From assembly GCA_007692455.1 (NCBI GenBank), contig RECC01000036.1, positions 248,001-312,000 on the forward strand: a DNA stretch of 64,000 nt. Reading direction: 5' to 3'. Within the stretch, counting starts at the first letter, position 1. Each line of letters starts with the position of its first letter. This document shows, in pieces, positions 10,347 through 20,407 of this stretch. Position numbers and translations under genes: made by a program. The DNA is from Alkalibacterium sp. Lineage in GTDB: Bacteria > Bacillota > Bacilli > Lactobacillales > Carnobacteriaceae_A. Under the pieces are notes generated by a model. That model saw only the letters and a program-made list of their open reading frames with translations. It made no database searches and was not told where the DNA came from.

Positions 10347-10955
10347 ATGACAAGTAACAAGACAAAACGATTAGTGGGTATTGCAATGCTCGCTTCACTA
10401 GCATGGGTTATTTCCATGTTCTCATTTCCTGTACTACCGGTAGCACCTTTTCTGAAGATTGATTTCAGTGATCTGGCTGTTCTGTTCGGTATGTATGTAT
10501 ATGGCCCTCTGGCAGGTATTGCTATCGCCTTTATACGGTCATTGCTCTCTTATGCCCAGAAAGGCGGAGAAATGGGCTTCCCAATTGGGGACACGGCCGC
10601 ATTTATTGCTTCTATATCATTCACCCTGCCGCTATACCTCTATATCAGTAAAAAAGGTCTTTCACTGAAAGACAAGCTAGTGTCAACTGCAATAGCCAGC
10701 ACCAGCCTTACTCTGATGATGGCTCTGATTAACTGGTTGGTCATAGCACCTGCTTATATGGCTGTAATGGGCTTTGATGTAGGACCTATGAGAACATATT
10801 TACTTTTTGCCATCGTTCCATTCAACTTTATTAAAGGTCCGATAGTAGCCACAGCTTTCTTCCTCGCATTTGCCAAGCTGAAACCATGGCTGGATAAAAC
10901 GAGAAAGAAACTGAACCGTAAAAAAGACACCAGCTATGTCATGAATAATTCTTAG
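10347..10955 (+). CDS. ribU: Riboflavin ECF transporter S component
   Basis: MLASLAWVISMFSFPVLPVAPFLKIDFSDLAVLFGMYVYGPLAG; downstream of FMN riboswitch. Confidence 0.94.
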   Translation: MTSNKTKRLVGIAMLASLAWVISMFSFPVLPVAPFLKIDFSDLAVLFGMYVYGPLAGIAIAFIRSLLSYAQKGGEMGFPIGDTAAFIASISFTLPLYLYISKKGLSLKDKLVSTAIASTSLTLMMALINWLVIAPAYMAVMGFDVGPMRTYLLFAIVPFNFIKGPIVATAFFLAFAKLKPWLDKTRKKLNRKKDTSYVMNNS

Positions 10956-10974
10956 ATAAAACGTATAGATTTTA

Positions 10975-11007
10975 AGTGTGTGCCGATAATGGCACACACT
11001 TTTTTTA
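10975..11007 (+). terminator. Terminator after ribU
   Basis: agtgtgtgcc-gataat-ggcacacactttttttat. Confidence 0.9.
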
Positions 11008-11104
11008 TACAACGTGCTATTTCTTTAGTGAGAACCTTATGTTTTTTAATAAAATAGTGTAAAGTGTTTTTAAGAAGATTATTTTGTCAAGAATAGGTGA
11101 TTGT

Positions 11105-12157
11105 ATGGACAAAACATTATTGATGGACTATATTAACTATCTAATTTCTGAACAGACATCTGTAAAAATGAATCAGCTGATATTAATCAGTGCAGGAAAA
11201 AGAACGCCTTCAAATTTGTTCTTAGCTGAAAAAAATCGGCTTCAGGCTTTGTTTAATGCTGAATATGACGTACATCTGGATGAATGGGAAAGCATATTAC
11301 ATAAATTGGTTGAAAAAAAATACCTGCAGGAAACAGAGGGTCTCTATACTGGTACTACTCAAGGGGAGTACAGAAGAGAGAAATTCCTTGAGGAAAACAC
11401 CATATTTACTGAGGTGTCATCTCTAGAGTTTTCACAGACACGAAAAGTCTTCTGGGGCTGGTTTGTATTTGTCTCTCAAGTACTTTCCGAAATAGCTTTT
11501 GAAAATAGCCGTTATATTCCTTACAGCAGCAATAAAGAAGAGCAGCTAAGAGTCAAATATTGGTTGAAAAATCAAGGGAAATCTGTAAGAGAACTAAGAA
11601 AATTATGGGCTGAAGAATTCACTGCTTATATGCATGATTTGCCGGAAGTGTATCGCTATCTGTTAATTGATCAGCTGGTGGGTTTCAATAAAGAAGGACT
11701 AACGAACAGACAGTTATCGGAGAAATATGACTTATCTGCTGTTGAGCTGTCTATAGTTATGAATCATCTGATGCATCTGATGATTTCCACTCATTATAAT
11801 TCCGACTCTCTCATCGGCTCTTTGATTAAGGAGGTTCACCAGGCGAACAATAATGGCTTAAGTCAAAGTGCAGCGGTCACTTTAGAATTGATAAATAAAA
11901 AATGGACTATTAAAGCTATCTCAGCAAAACGCAAAATCAAGCTGAATACAGTCAAGGAACATATACTAGAGATAGTACTGGTAACGCAGAAGCTGCAATC
12001 TAGTTTCTTTATTCCGGAAGAGGTTTACCGTGATCTTAACGGTCTATTTGAATTGAATCCCTCTTTGTCCTATAAAGAAGCAAGGTTGGCATTACAGGAA
12101 TGTGAATTTTTCTGGTATCGTCTGATTGAGATTGAAAGGATGCGATCAAGTAAATGA
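11105..12157 (+). CDS. Helix-turn-helix domain protein, YpbB-like
   Basis: N-terminus MDKTLLMDYINYLISEQTSVKMNQL and position immediately upstream of recQ-like gene as in Bacillus ypbB-recS. Confidence 0.7.
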   Translation: MDKTLLMDYINYLISEQTSVKMNQLILISAGKRTPSNLFLAEKNRLQALFNAEYDVHLDEWESILHKLVEKKYLQETEGLYTGTTQGEYRREKFLEENTIFTEVSSLEFSQTRKVFWGWFVFVSQVLSEIAFENSRYIPYSSNKEEQLRVKYWLKNQGKSVRELRKLWAEEFTAYMHDLPEVYRYLLIDQLVGFNKEGLTNRQLSEKYDLSAVELSIVMNHLMHLMISTHYNSDSLIGSLIKEVHQANNNGLSQSAAVTLELINKKWTIKAISAKRKIKLNTVKEHILEIVLVTQKLQSSFFIPEEVYRDLNGLFELNPSLSYKEARLALQECEFFWYRLIEIERMRSSK

Positions 12158-13593
12158 CTGAAGACGTAAAAGAAGAAATGTTTAATGTTCTGCAGGCTAA
12201 ATTTGGTTTCGACTCTTTTAGACCGGGACAGGAAGAAGCTGTTGAAGCAGCTGTTAATGGCTGTCATTCCTTAGTCATGCTTCCTACAGGAACAGGAAAA
12301 ACACTTTGCTATCAGCTGCCATCTTATCTGAAATCCGGGCATACACTTATCGTGACACCATTATTATCCTTGATGGAAGATCAAGTGGACAACATGAAAA
12401 AAAATGGCGAGAAATCAGTTGTCGCCTTAAACAGCTTTATGTCTTATAAAGAGAAAAAACAGACGCTTAAGCGACTAGATGACTACAAGTTTATTTTCAC
12501 TTCACCCGAAATGCTTCAACAGAATCAGGTAGTGGAAAGGTTAAAAAGTCTGTCAGTGACTCTACTGGTTGTTGATGAAGCACATTGTATTTCTCACTGG
12601 GGGATGGATTTCAGACCGGATTATCTCAAGCTAGGAGAAATTCGCTCTGTACTCGGAAATCCGTTAACCATGGCTCTGACTGCCACTGCCGTCAGTAAAG
12701 TTAGAAAAGAAATAATTTCAAGTTTAGGTATCGGTTCACGTTTAAAAGAGATAGTGTATTCAGTCGATCGACCTGACATTCAACTAAGAGTTATGAGAGT
12801 AGAAAAAGACAAAGATACTCGTTTGCTTGAAATGGTAAGTCAGCTGTCAGGTTCAGGTATCGTTTATTTTTCAAGCAAAAAGAAAGCTGATAAAATCGCT
12901 GCTTTAATCAGAAGTGAATTAAATCTAACAGCTGAAAGTTATCACAGTGACTTGTCTCCCAGCGACAAGCGGAAGACACAGTCACAGTTCATCCACAATC
13001 GACTTCAGATAATCTGTGCAACCAGTGCGTTCGGTATGGGAATTGATAAAGCTGATATTCGCTTCGTCATCCACTATCACCTCCCATCCAGTCCTGAAAT
13101 GTATCTTCAGGAAATTGGCAGATGCAGCAGAGACGGAGAAGGGGGAATGGCCTGTTTGCTTTACGAAGCAGGCGACGAATATATACAAAGACGACTTCAG
13201 GAGGACAGTCTGCCTACGACTGACGAACTCGCTTTTGCATACAAAAATGAGCATAAGCTTAAGGATTTTGAAGACGATCACAAAGCTCACCTAGCCAGTT
13301 ATTTTATCAAGCAGAGGCTTTCATATACTCAGGCAAATAATCTAATTCAGGAACGCCTCGACAATAAGTCTAGTCAATTAAAGACTTTAATTGACTACGC
13401 ACAATCTACAAACTGTCTGAGAGAAAATCTTCTGAATTATTTTAATGAATCCGTTGAACAGCGTAAACATGGATGCTGTTCGAATTGTACAAAAGATTTG
13501 ATAGTTCCTTTTTCCGAAACACTTAAGGATGCTAGTCAGTGGAGTAATGAACAAAATTGGTACAATCAGATAAAAATGTTATTTAATTTATAA
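12154..13593 (+). CDS. recS: Short RecQ-family ATP-dependent DNA helicase (RecS-like)
   Basis: MLPTGTGKTLCYQLP, VVDEAHCISHWGMDFRPDY, TALTATA, EIGRCSRDGEGG; C-terminal Cys motif CCSNC. Confidence 0.92.
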   Translation: MTEDVKEEMFNVLQAKFGFDSFRPGQEEAVEAAVNGCHSLVMLPTGTGKTLCYQLPSYLKSGHTLIVTPLLSLMEDQVDNMKKNGEKSVVALNSFMSYKEKKQTLKRLDDYKFIFTSPEMLQQNQVVERLKSLSVTLLVVDEAHCISHWGMDFRPDYLKLGEIRSVLGNPLTMALTATAVSKVRKEIISSLGIGSRLKEIVYSVDRPDIQLRVMRVEKDKDTRLLEMVSQLSGSGIVYFSSKKKADKIAALIRSELNLTAESYHSDLSPSDKRKTQSQFIHNRLQIICATSAFGMGIDKADIRFVIHYHLPSSPEMYLQEIGRCSRDGEGGMACLLYEAGDEYIQRRLQEDSLPTTDELAFAYKNEHKLKDFEDDHKAHLASYFIKQRLSYTQANNLIQERLDNKSSQLKTLIDYAQSTNCLRENLLNYFNESVEQRKHGCCSNCTKDLIVPFSETLKDASQWSNEQNWYNQIKMLFNL

Positions 13594-13654
13594 ACACTGG
13601 CTTTAAACAAGCTAGTTCTGTGATATAATAACATTTGAATGGATTGAAAGGAGT

Positions 13655-14371
13655 ATGACTATGAGTAGAAAAGATCGGGATTCTATGGAGGAACTTTGGT
13701 CAAAGCGTTTTGATGAAGAAGCGGATCTGACCGAAGATGAACCGATGTCCAGAAAAGCTAAACGGGAAAAAGAGCAGGGGATTTCTCCTATATTAACAGT
13801 TACTGTTATATTCTTGGCATTATTAATTATTTTACCTATATCAGCATACGCTTGGTTTTTAAATAGAGAAGATTTATCTGAAAGCCCATCCTCACCTTCT
13901 GTTGAACAAGTCGTTGTAGTCGAAGATGAAGATGAAGATGATGAAATAGAAGAAGAAGAAGAAGAAGAGGAAGAGCAAGAAGAGGAAGAGGAGACTGAAG
14001 AAGCTGAACCGGAGTCAGAAGAGCCGGAACTAGTTTCAGAGCCGGAAGAAACGACTGACCTTGGTCAATCTCAGGCAGCGTCTTCTCAGGAAACTACAGA
14101 TCAAAATGAATCTGGGTCAAGCGAGGAAGTAACCGAAACTGTATCGCAGCCAGAACCAGAACCAGATCCAGAGCCTGAACCTGAACCTGAACCTGAACAG
14201 ACTGTTGAGCAGACTGAATCAAATACGGAAGCCAGCTATCATACTGTCAGTGCAGGGGAAAACATGTACCGGATTGCTCTAAATAATGGTATGAGTACTG
14301 AAGAGTTGATGCAGTTGAATGGTTTAAGCGATGAAACAGTCTTTATCGGCCAGAAACTGAAAGTAAAATAA
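13655..14371 (+). CDS. Single-pass membrane LysM-domain protein with acidic low-complexity linker (YpbE-like)
   Basis: TM helix ISPILTVTVIFLALLIILPISAYAWFL; C-terminal YHTVSAGENMYRIALNNGMSTEELMQLNGLSDETVFIGQKLKV. Confidence 0.82.
   Translation: MTMSRKDRDSMEELWSKRFDEEADLTEDEPMSRKAKREKEQGISPILTVTVIFLALLIILPISAYAWFLNREDLSESPSSPSVEQVVVVEDEDEDDEIEEEEEEEEEQEEEEETEEAEPESEEPELVSEPEETTDLGQSQAASSQETTDQNESGSSEEVTETVSQPEPEPDPEPEPEPEPEQTVEQTESNTEASYHTVSAGENMYRIALNNGMSTEELMQLNGLSDETVFIGQKLKVK
13922..13998 (+). repeat. GAA/GAT/GAG-rich trinucleotide low-complexity run coding poly-Glu/Asp
   Basis: gaagatgaagatgaagatgatgaaatagaagaagaagaagaagaggaagagcaa. Confidence 0.85.
14153..14199 (+). repeat. Hexanucleotide (gaacct/gaacca) repeat coding Pro-Glu dipeptides
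   Basis: gaaccagaaccagatccagagcctgaacctgaacctgaacctgaacag. Confidence 0.85.
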
Positions 14372-14398
14372 TCTATGAATAATGAAAGTGTGAGTAGA

Positions 14399-15076
14399 AT
14401 GTCAAATGAGAGCCTAACAATAGCGATTGATGGTCCGGCTTCGTCCGGCAAAAGTACAGTGGCCAAAAGAATAGCCGCTGATTTAAATCTGATTTACGTG
14501 GATACAGGTGCGATGTACAGAGCGCTCACCTATAAAGCGTTAAAAGATCATGTTAATATAAAGGATGAAAAAGCACTGCTTGAACTTCTTGAAAACACGA
14601 TTATTTCTTTTGAAAAAACAGAAGATGGTCAGCGGGTTTTCATTGATGGAAAAGAAGTGACTGAAGATATCAGGCAAAATAATGTAACTAACACCGTTTC
14701 GATTGTTGCGGCTCATGCAAGAGTCCGTTCTGAACTGGTAAAAAGACAACAGAAAATGGCGCAAAATAATGGAGTCGTTATGGACGGTCGAGATATTGGA
14801 ACAGTCGTTCTACCGGATTCTGATTTAAAAATCTTTCTAGTTGCGAGTGTTAAAGAACGTGCTGAAAGAAGACACAAGGAAAACAAAAGCAAAGGCATAT
14901 TTTCAGATCTCGAACAGTTAAAAAAGGACATTGCCGAAAGAGACTATAAAGACTCAACTCGGGACACGTCTCCACTTAAGCAGGCAGATGATGCTGTAAG
15001 AATTGATACAACTAAATTATCCATCGATGAAGTGGTTAAAACGATTGAAAATTTGATTAGTACTAAGTTGAAGTAA
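14399..15076 (+). CDS. cmk: Cytidylate kinase
   Basis: [21 protein letters not shown]...[16 protein letters not shown]...[10 protein letters not shown]; 14375 is an alternative start. Confidence 0.95.
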   Translation: MSNESLTIAIDGPASSGKSTVAKRIAADLNLIYVDTGAMYRALTYKALKDHVNIKDEKALLELLENTIISFEKTEDGQRVFIDGKEVTEDIRQNNVTNTVSIVAAHARVRSELVKRQQKMAQNNGVVMDGRDIGTVVLPDSDLKIFLVASVKERAERRHKENKSKGIFSDLEQLKKDIAERDYKDSTRDTSPLKQADDAVRIDTTKLSIDEVVKTIENLISTKLK

Positions 15077-15173
15077 AGACCCAAAAAAGAGTGAATATGT
15101 TTTAGTGGAAATTAAAATTCATATTCGGTACAATTATTGTGTAGGAATTTTTGGTATTGGGAGGCAGACAAAG

Positions 15174-16571
15174 ATGACAGAAAAAGAAAATAGTAATAAT
15201 GTTGAAAACGAAGAAGTGACTAATGAAGAAGCCGTTGAAACTGCCAATGAGCAGGTTCAGGTGAATTCACCAGCTGATACTTCTCCAGAAGATGTATTAG
15301 CTGATAATGAGGATGCAGACGTTCAGCCTGGAGTGGCTGGAGATCAGGCAGAATCAATGTCAGATGTCATGAGAGACGTAGTAGATATTACACCTGGTGA
15401 TTTAGTAAAAGGCGAAGTTCTTGCAATAGACAATGAAAAACAAGTTATTGTCGGGCTAGGTGGCGGTCAAGAAGGAATTATTCCGCCTAGAGAATTAGCT
15501 GGCGAACGCTTCGACCACCCATCTGATATCGTCACAGTTGGCGATGTCATTGATGTAGTCGTATTAAGAGACATTAAAGATAAAGAACAGGGAAGTTTCA
15601 TACTTTCCAAGAAACGTGTTGATCAGAGAAAAATATGGGAAGAGCTTCAGGATAAATACAACAATAACGAAGTAATTGAAGCCCCTGTATCTAAAGTCGT
15701 AAAAGGTGGATTGACAGTAGACCTTGGTGTAAGAGGATTCGTTCCTGCTTCACAAATGGATACGTCATTTGTCAGCGACTTGAATCAGTTTGAAGGACAA
15801 ACTTACGAGTTCAAGATTATCGAAATCGATCCGAATGAACGTCAGCTTATTTTATCACGTAAAGTATTGCTTGAAAAAGAACATGCAGCTGAACGAGAAG
15901 AAGCGCTTGATAACCTCGAAGAAGGTTCGGTAGTATCTGGTGAAGTTGTCCGTTTGACTAACTTTGGTGCTTTTGTCAATGTTGGTGGTGTAGACGGTCT
16001 GGTGCATATTTCTGAAATTGCACACGAGCGTATTGATCATCCAAAAGACAAGTTATCCAAAGGAGATAAAGTCGACGTTAAGGTTCTTAAAGTTGATAAA
16101 GAGCAGGAACGTATTTCTCTATCAATTAAGGATACATTACCAGGACCTTGGGATAATATCGAAGAGGAACTTGCACCAGGAACTGTTACAAAAGGGACTG
16201 TTAAACGCGTTACTGACTTTGGAGCATTTGTTGAAGTCAAACCAGGCGTTGAAGGTCTTGTGCATATTTCCGAAATGGCACACAAGCATGTTGAAACACC
16301 GCATGAAGTAGTAGCTAAAGATGAAGAAATCGATGTTAAAGTACTGAGTGTCAATCCTTCGGAAGAACGTATTTCTTTAAGTATCAAGGCACTAACTGAC
16401 GATAATGAATCAAATCAGAAATCTAAAGAAGAGCCTAATAAAAAGCAAGAAGACAAGCCTTCTGTTAAGCAGCCGTCTCTTAGAGATGATGAGGAAGACG
16501 GAGCCTTTACTTTAGGTGACCAGATTGGCGATCAGTTATCCAGTTTCATGAATAATGACGACGAAGAATAA
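15174..16571 (+). CDS. rpsA: S1 RNA-binding domain protein (30S ribosomal protein S1 homolog)
   Basis: Repeated S1 domains: GDLVKGEVLAID..., GSVVSGEVVRLTNFGAFVNVGGVDGLVHISEIAHERI, GTVTKGTVKRVTDFGAFVEVKPGVEGLVHISEMAHKHV. Confidence 0.92.
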   Translation: MTEKENSNNVENEEVTNEEAVETANEQVQVNSPADTSPEDVLADNEDADVQPGVAGDQAESMSDVMRDVVDITPGDLVKGEVLAIDNEKQVIVGLGGGQEGIIPPRELAGERFDHPSDIVTVGDVIDVVVLRDIKDKEQGSFILSKKRVDQRKIWEELQDKYNNNEVIEAPVSKVVKGGLTVDLGVRGFVPASQMDTSFVSDLNQFEGQTYEFKIIEIDPNERQLILSRKVLLEKEHAAEREEALDNLEEGSVVSGEVVRLTNFGAFVNVGGVDGLVHISEIAHERIDHPKDKLSKGDKVDVKVLKVDKEQERISLSIKDTLPGPWDNIEEELAPGTVTKGTVKRVTDFGAFVEVKPGVEGLVHISEMAHKHVETPHEVVAKDEEIDVKVLSVNPSEERISLSIKALTDDNESNQKSKEEPNKKQEDKPSVKQPSLRDDEEDGAFTLGDQIGDQLSSFMNNDDEE

Positions 16572-16606
16572 CTGAACCAGTTTAAAGGTATATTTGTATC
16601 TTACCG

Positions 16607-16647
16607 CACCCAACTAAAACAGGGCTCGCACCTGTTTTAGTTGGGTG
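16607..16647. repeat. Perfect 16-bp inverted repeat between rpsA and der
   Basis: cacccaactaaaacag-ggctcgcac-ctgttttagttgggtg; no flanking T tract. Confidence 0.9.
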
Positions 16648-16688
16648 TCACTGTTTCAAAAACCACAAGTTCGAAAGAAGGTGCATGA

Positions 16689-18002
16689 ATGACTAAACCA
16701 ACAGTAGCAATTGTCGGAAGACCAAACGTTGGAAAATCAACAATATTTAACCGAGTAGTAGGTGAACGTATCTCGATAGTGGAGGATACATCAGGTGTGA
16801 CGAGAGATCGGATTTACGCCGACGCCGAATGGTTAGGTAAAGAATTTTCACTCATAGATACGGGTGGAATTACAATGGAAAACGAACCGCTCAATGCTCA
16901 AATCCGATATCAGGCTCAGATTGCGATTGAAGAGGCCGATGTTATAATAATGATAACAAGTGTAAAAGAGGGCGTAACAAACGAAGATGAGCAAGTGGCA
17001 CCAATTCTCTTTAAATCTGGGAAACCGGTTATTTTGGCTGTCAATAAAGCTGATAACCCGGAAACACGTAACGAAATCTATGAATTCTATTCCTTAGGTC
17101 TTGGTACTCCGTATCCTATTTCCGGCTCCCATGGTCTGGGACTGGGTGATGTCCTGGATGCAGTTATCAAGGAGTTTCCAGAAGAAGTCGAAGAGGAATA
17201 TGATGAATCTACTATTAAATTCAGTCTAATCGGCCGACCTAATGTAGGTAAATCCAGCCTTGTCAATGCCATCATTGGTGAAGAACGTGTAATAGTGTCG
17301 GAAATTGCCGGAACAACAAGAGAAGCCGTCGATACGCGTTTTGAAACTCAGGATGGAAGAGACTTTGTCATGATTGACACTGCGGGTATGCGGAAAAAAG
17401 GCAAGGTTTACGAAGATACGGAAAAATACAGTGTATTAAGGGCCATGAGAGCGATTGAACGCTCTGACATAGTCTTGTGTGTCATCAATGCCGAAGAGGG
17501 TATTAGAGAACAGGATAAGCGTGTATTCGGCTATGCTCACGAAGCAGGTAAAGGTATTATTCTTGTAGTCAATAAATGGGATACCGTAGAAAAAGAAACA
17601 AACACGATGAAAGAGTTTGAGCTGGACATTCGAGATGAATTTCAGTATTTAAGTTATGCACCAGTCGTATTTGTTTCAGCTTTGACCAAGAAACGCCTCC
17701 ATTTGCTTCCAGATAAGATTGAAGAAGTATTTATGAACCGTAATCTGCGTATTCAGTCATCAATTCTTAATGACGTGGTGATGGATGCTGTAGCCACGAA
17801 TCCAACGCCTACTGATAAAGGAAGAAGACTGAAAATTTATTACGCTACCCAGGTAGCTGTTTCTCCTCCCACTTTTGTTATTTTCGTAAATGACCCGGAA
17901 TTAATGCACTTCTCATATGCACGATTCCTCGAAAATAGATTCAGAGCGACGTTTAATTTTGAAGGTACACCGATTAGGATTATTCCGCGAAAACGAAAAT
18001 AA
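16689..18002 (+). CDS. der: Ribosome-associated GTPase Der (EngA)
   Basis: Two G domains: [20 protein letters not shown] and [20 protein letters not shown]. Confidence 0.97.
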   Translation: MTKPTVAIVGRPNVGKSTIFNRVVGERISIVEDTSGVTRDRIYADAEWLGKEFSLIDTGGITMENEPLNAQIRYQAQIAIEEADVIIMITSVKEGVTNEDEQVAPILFKSGKPVILAVNKADNPETRNEIYEFYSLGLGTPYPISGSHGLGLGDVLDAVIKEFPEEVEEEYDESTIKFSLIGRPNVGKSSLVNAIIGEERVIVSEIAGTTREAVDTRFETQDGRDFVMIDTAGMRKKGKVYEDTEKYSVLRAMRAIERSDIVLCVINAEEGIREQDKRVFGYAHEAGKGIILVVNKWDTVEKETNTMKEFELDIRDEFQYLSYAPVVFVSALTKKRLHLLPDKIEEVFMNRNLRIQSSILNDVVMDAVATNPTPTDKGRRLKIYYATQVAVSPPTFVIFVNDPELMHFSYARFLENRFRATFNFEGTPIRIIPRKRK

Positions 18003-18236
18003 GATTAACGAAGTGAGTTTAAAAACATCTTAGCTGATGATAATGAGCTATTTCATTAATAGTTTGCACAAAAGCATTGCAGTATCAACGATTCTATGGT
18101 ATCTTTTTAATTGAAATGTCAAGTTTAGACTATTTCACCCATTATGTTTAATTACAAAAGAATGGTGTAAGATATCGTGTTAATATACTTATTGTTGACT
18201 CGAATCGATCTTCTTTTGAGGAGGTGAAAGAATACG

Positions 18237-18512
18237 ATGGCAAATAAAGCAGAATTAATCGAAAAAGTAGCAGCTTCCGCTGATCTTACTAAAAAAGATG
18301 CAACTGCAGCAGTAGAAGCGGTTTTTGAAACAATCAAGGAAACACTTGCTGAAGGTGAAAAAGTTCAAGTAATTGGCTTTGGTAACTTTGAAGTACGTGA
18401 CCGTGCTGCACGTAAAGGACGCAATCCTCAAACTGGGGAAGAAATCCAGATCCCTGCAAGCAAAGTACCTGCATTTAAAGCGGGTAAAGCATTGAAAGAT
18501 GCTGTAAAATAA
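18237..18512 (+). CDS. hup: HU family DNA-binding protein
   Basis: [33 protein letters not shown]...[44 protein letters not shown]. Confidence 0.98.
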   Translation: MANKAELIEKVAASADLTKKDATAAVEAVFETIKETLAEGEKVQVIGFGNFEVRDRAARKGRNPQTGEEIQIPASKVPAFKAGKALKDAVK

Positions 18513-18531
18513 AAAGTGAAAGCTTTTATTT

Positions 18532-18561
18532 AGTCGAGATCAATTGATCTCGACTTTTTTT
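18532..18561 (+). terminator. Terminator after hup
   Basis: agtcgagatcaattgatctcgacttttttt. Confidence 0.9.
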
Positions 18562-18717
18562 ATGTACATAACATATTATCTGAGAATAGTTGACTATAGT
18601 AGTTTTAAGTACAGGCAGTTTATAAGGCCTCTCATTTGACATATGGTTAGGAAGTTAGTACGCTTAAATGTGTAAAAAATAAGCCTTAAAGGCAAAAAGA
18701 AGGATGATGAATGGACA

Positions 18718-20058
18718 ATGTCCACAGATATTAAGAGTACAATTAAAAAGGAAGCAGAAGAAAAAAATGTGAGATTTCTACGTCTGATGTTTACAGATAT
18801 TGATGGAGTCATAAAGAATGTGGAAGTGCCAATAAGCCAGCTGGACAAAGTAATGGATAATGAGATGGCTTTTGATGGATCTTCAATAGACGGATTTGTA
18901 GAAATTGACCAGAGTGATATGAAACTGCATCCCGATTTAGATACTTGGCTGATTTTCCCATGGAATCTGGAGAATAATAACGGCAAAATAGCACGATTTA
19001 TCTGTGATGTTCATATGCCTGACGGCTCCCCATTTGCAGGAGATCCGAGAAATAACTTAAAGAGAGTATTAAAAGAAATGGATGATTTAGGTTTCAATGC
19101 CTTTAATTTAGGTCCAGAACCTGAATTTTTCCTATTTAAATTGGATGAAAATGGCAAACCAAGCAAAACGCTTAATGACAACGGTGGCTACTTTGACCTA
19201 GCGCCTACAGATTTAGCAGAAAATTGCCGTCGTGATATTGTACTTGAGCTTGAAGCATTAGGCTTTGAAATTGAAGCGAGTCATCATGAAGTTGCTCCTG
19301 GTCAGCATGAAATCGACTGGAAATATGCAGATGCTGTAGAAGCATGTGACAATATCCAGACATTCAAGCTTATTGTTAAAACAGTGGCAAGAAAACATGG
19401 ACTTCACGCAACCTTTATGCCGAAACCAATTGAAGAAATTAGTGGGTCCGGTATGCACTTCAATATGTCCTTGTTTAATGATGACGGAAATGCCTTTTTC
19501 GATGCAGACTCTAAGGATGGCTTGAGCTTAACGGCGTATCAGTTCATCGCTGGTTTACTGGACCATGCGCAAGCTTACACAGCCGTCTGTAACCCGATTG
19601 TCAACTCCTATAAGCGTCTGACACCTGGCTTTGAAGCACCAGTATACGTTGCCTGGTCTGGAACGAACAGAACACCTCTAATCAGGGTGCCGGCTTCAAG
19701 AGGGAACTCTACACGTGTTGAATTGAGAAGTGTGGATCCGACAGCTAATCCGTATCTTGCCCTGGCAGTACTCCTGAAGGCAGGACTTAAAGGAATAGCT
19801 GAAGCGAAAAGCGCACCAGAGCCAGTGAATAGAAATATCTACACTATGGACCAGATTGAACGTAACGAAAACAACATTCAATCACTGCCTAAGAATTTGA
19901 ATGAAGCTATCAATGCGTTAAAAGAGGACGAAGTGATTAAAGATGGATTAGGTGAACACATTTTCGATCGATTTATGGCAGCTAAAGTTTCTGACTGGAA
20001 TAACTATGCCAAATCAGTATCTCAATGGGAAACTGATCGATACTTTGAATTGTATTAA
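18718..20058 (+). CDS. glnA: Type I glutamine synthetase, paralog 1 (feedback residue pair altered)
   Basis: [77 protein letters not shown]. Confidence 0.95.
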   Translation: MSTDIKSTIKKEAEEKNVRFLRLMFTDIDGVIKNVEVPISQLDKVMDNEMAFDGSSIDGFVEIDQSDMKLHPDLDTWLIFPWNLENNNGKIARFICDVHMPDGSPFAGDPRNNLKRVLKEMDDLGFNAFNLGPEPEFFLFKLDENGKPSKTLNDNGGYFDLAPTDLAENCRRDIVLELEALGFEIEASHHEVAPGQHEIDWKYADAVEACDNIQTFKLIVKTVARKHGLHATFMPKPIEEISGSGMHFNMSLFNDDGNAFFDADSKDGLSLTAYQFIAGLLDHAQAYTAVCNPIVNSYKRLTPGFEAPVYVAWSGTNRTPLIRVPASRGNSTRVELRSVDPTANPYLALAVLLKAGLKGIAEAKSAPEPVNRNIYTMDQIERNENNIQSLPKNLNEAINALKEDEVIKDGLGEHIFDRFMAAKVSDWNNYAKSVSQWETDRYFELY

Positions 20059-20084
20059 TTCAGTAACCTTTAAAATCGACATGA

Positions 20085-20117
20085 ACTGCTGCAGAAAACT
20101 CTGCAGCAGTTTTTTTA
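20085..20117 (+). terminator. Terminator between the two glnA genes
   Basis: actgctgcag-aaaact-ctgcagcagtttttttact. Confidence 0.93.
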
Positions 20118-20309
20118 CTGTAAAAATAGGGTGTAAACTATTTGTTATTGTTGAGATTCTGACAGTTTTTTCGAAATAAAAAAATAGGCGTAGTACTATA
20201 TTTTGGTAAACCCGAACAATCGCCAGCTTAATAATGAAAGCCCAGGATGGGTAAATACTTTATATAATTAACTATTTTCCAGTCATAACCACAAGTTGTT
20301 TAGTATCCC

Positions 20310-20338
20310 TTGTCGATTTAACTCTATAGTGGTATTAT
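20310..20338 (+). promoter_or_regulatory. Candidate promoter for second glnA
   Basis: TTGTCG-17 nt-TATTAT. Confidence 0.5.
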
Positions 20339-20407
20339 TCTGAAGTGCTTTTGTTATAAGTGATAATGAAAGTATAAATAGAAGTGGTATAGATGGGGGA
20401 AAAGATG

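Noticed and set aside
14153-14199. Short repeat block considered as CRISPR or tandem mobile repeat
   Set aside because: In-frame hexanucleotide Pro-Glu coding repeat within a LysM protein; no spacers.
19952-20179. 75-aa plus ORF overlapping glnA paralog 1 end and its terminator
   Set aside because: Runs through the coding end of glnA and a strong terminator, no SD; not supported.
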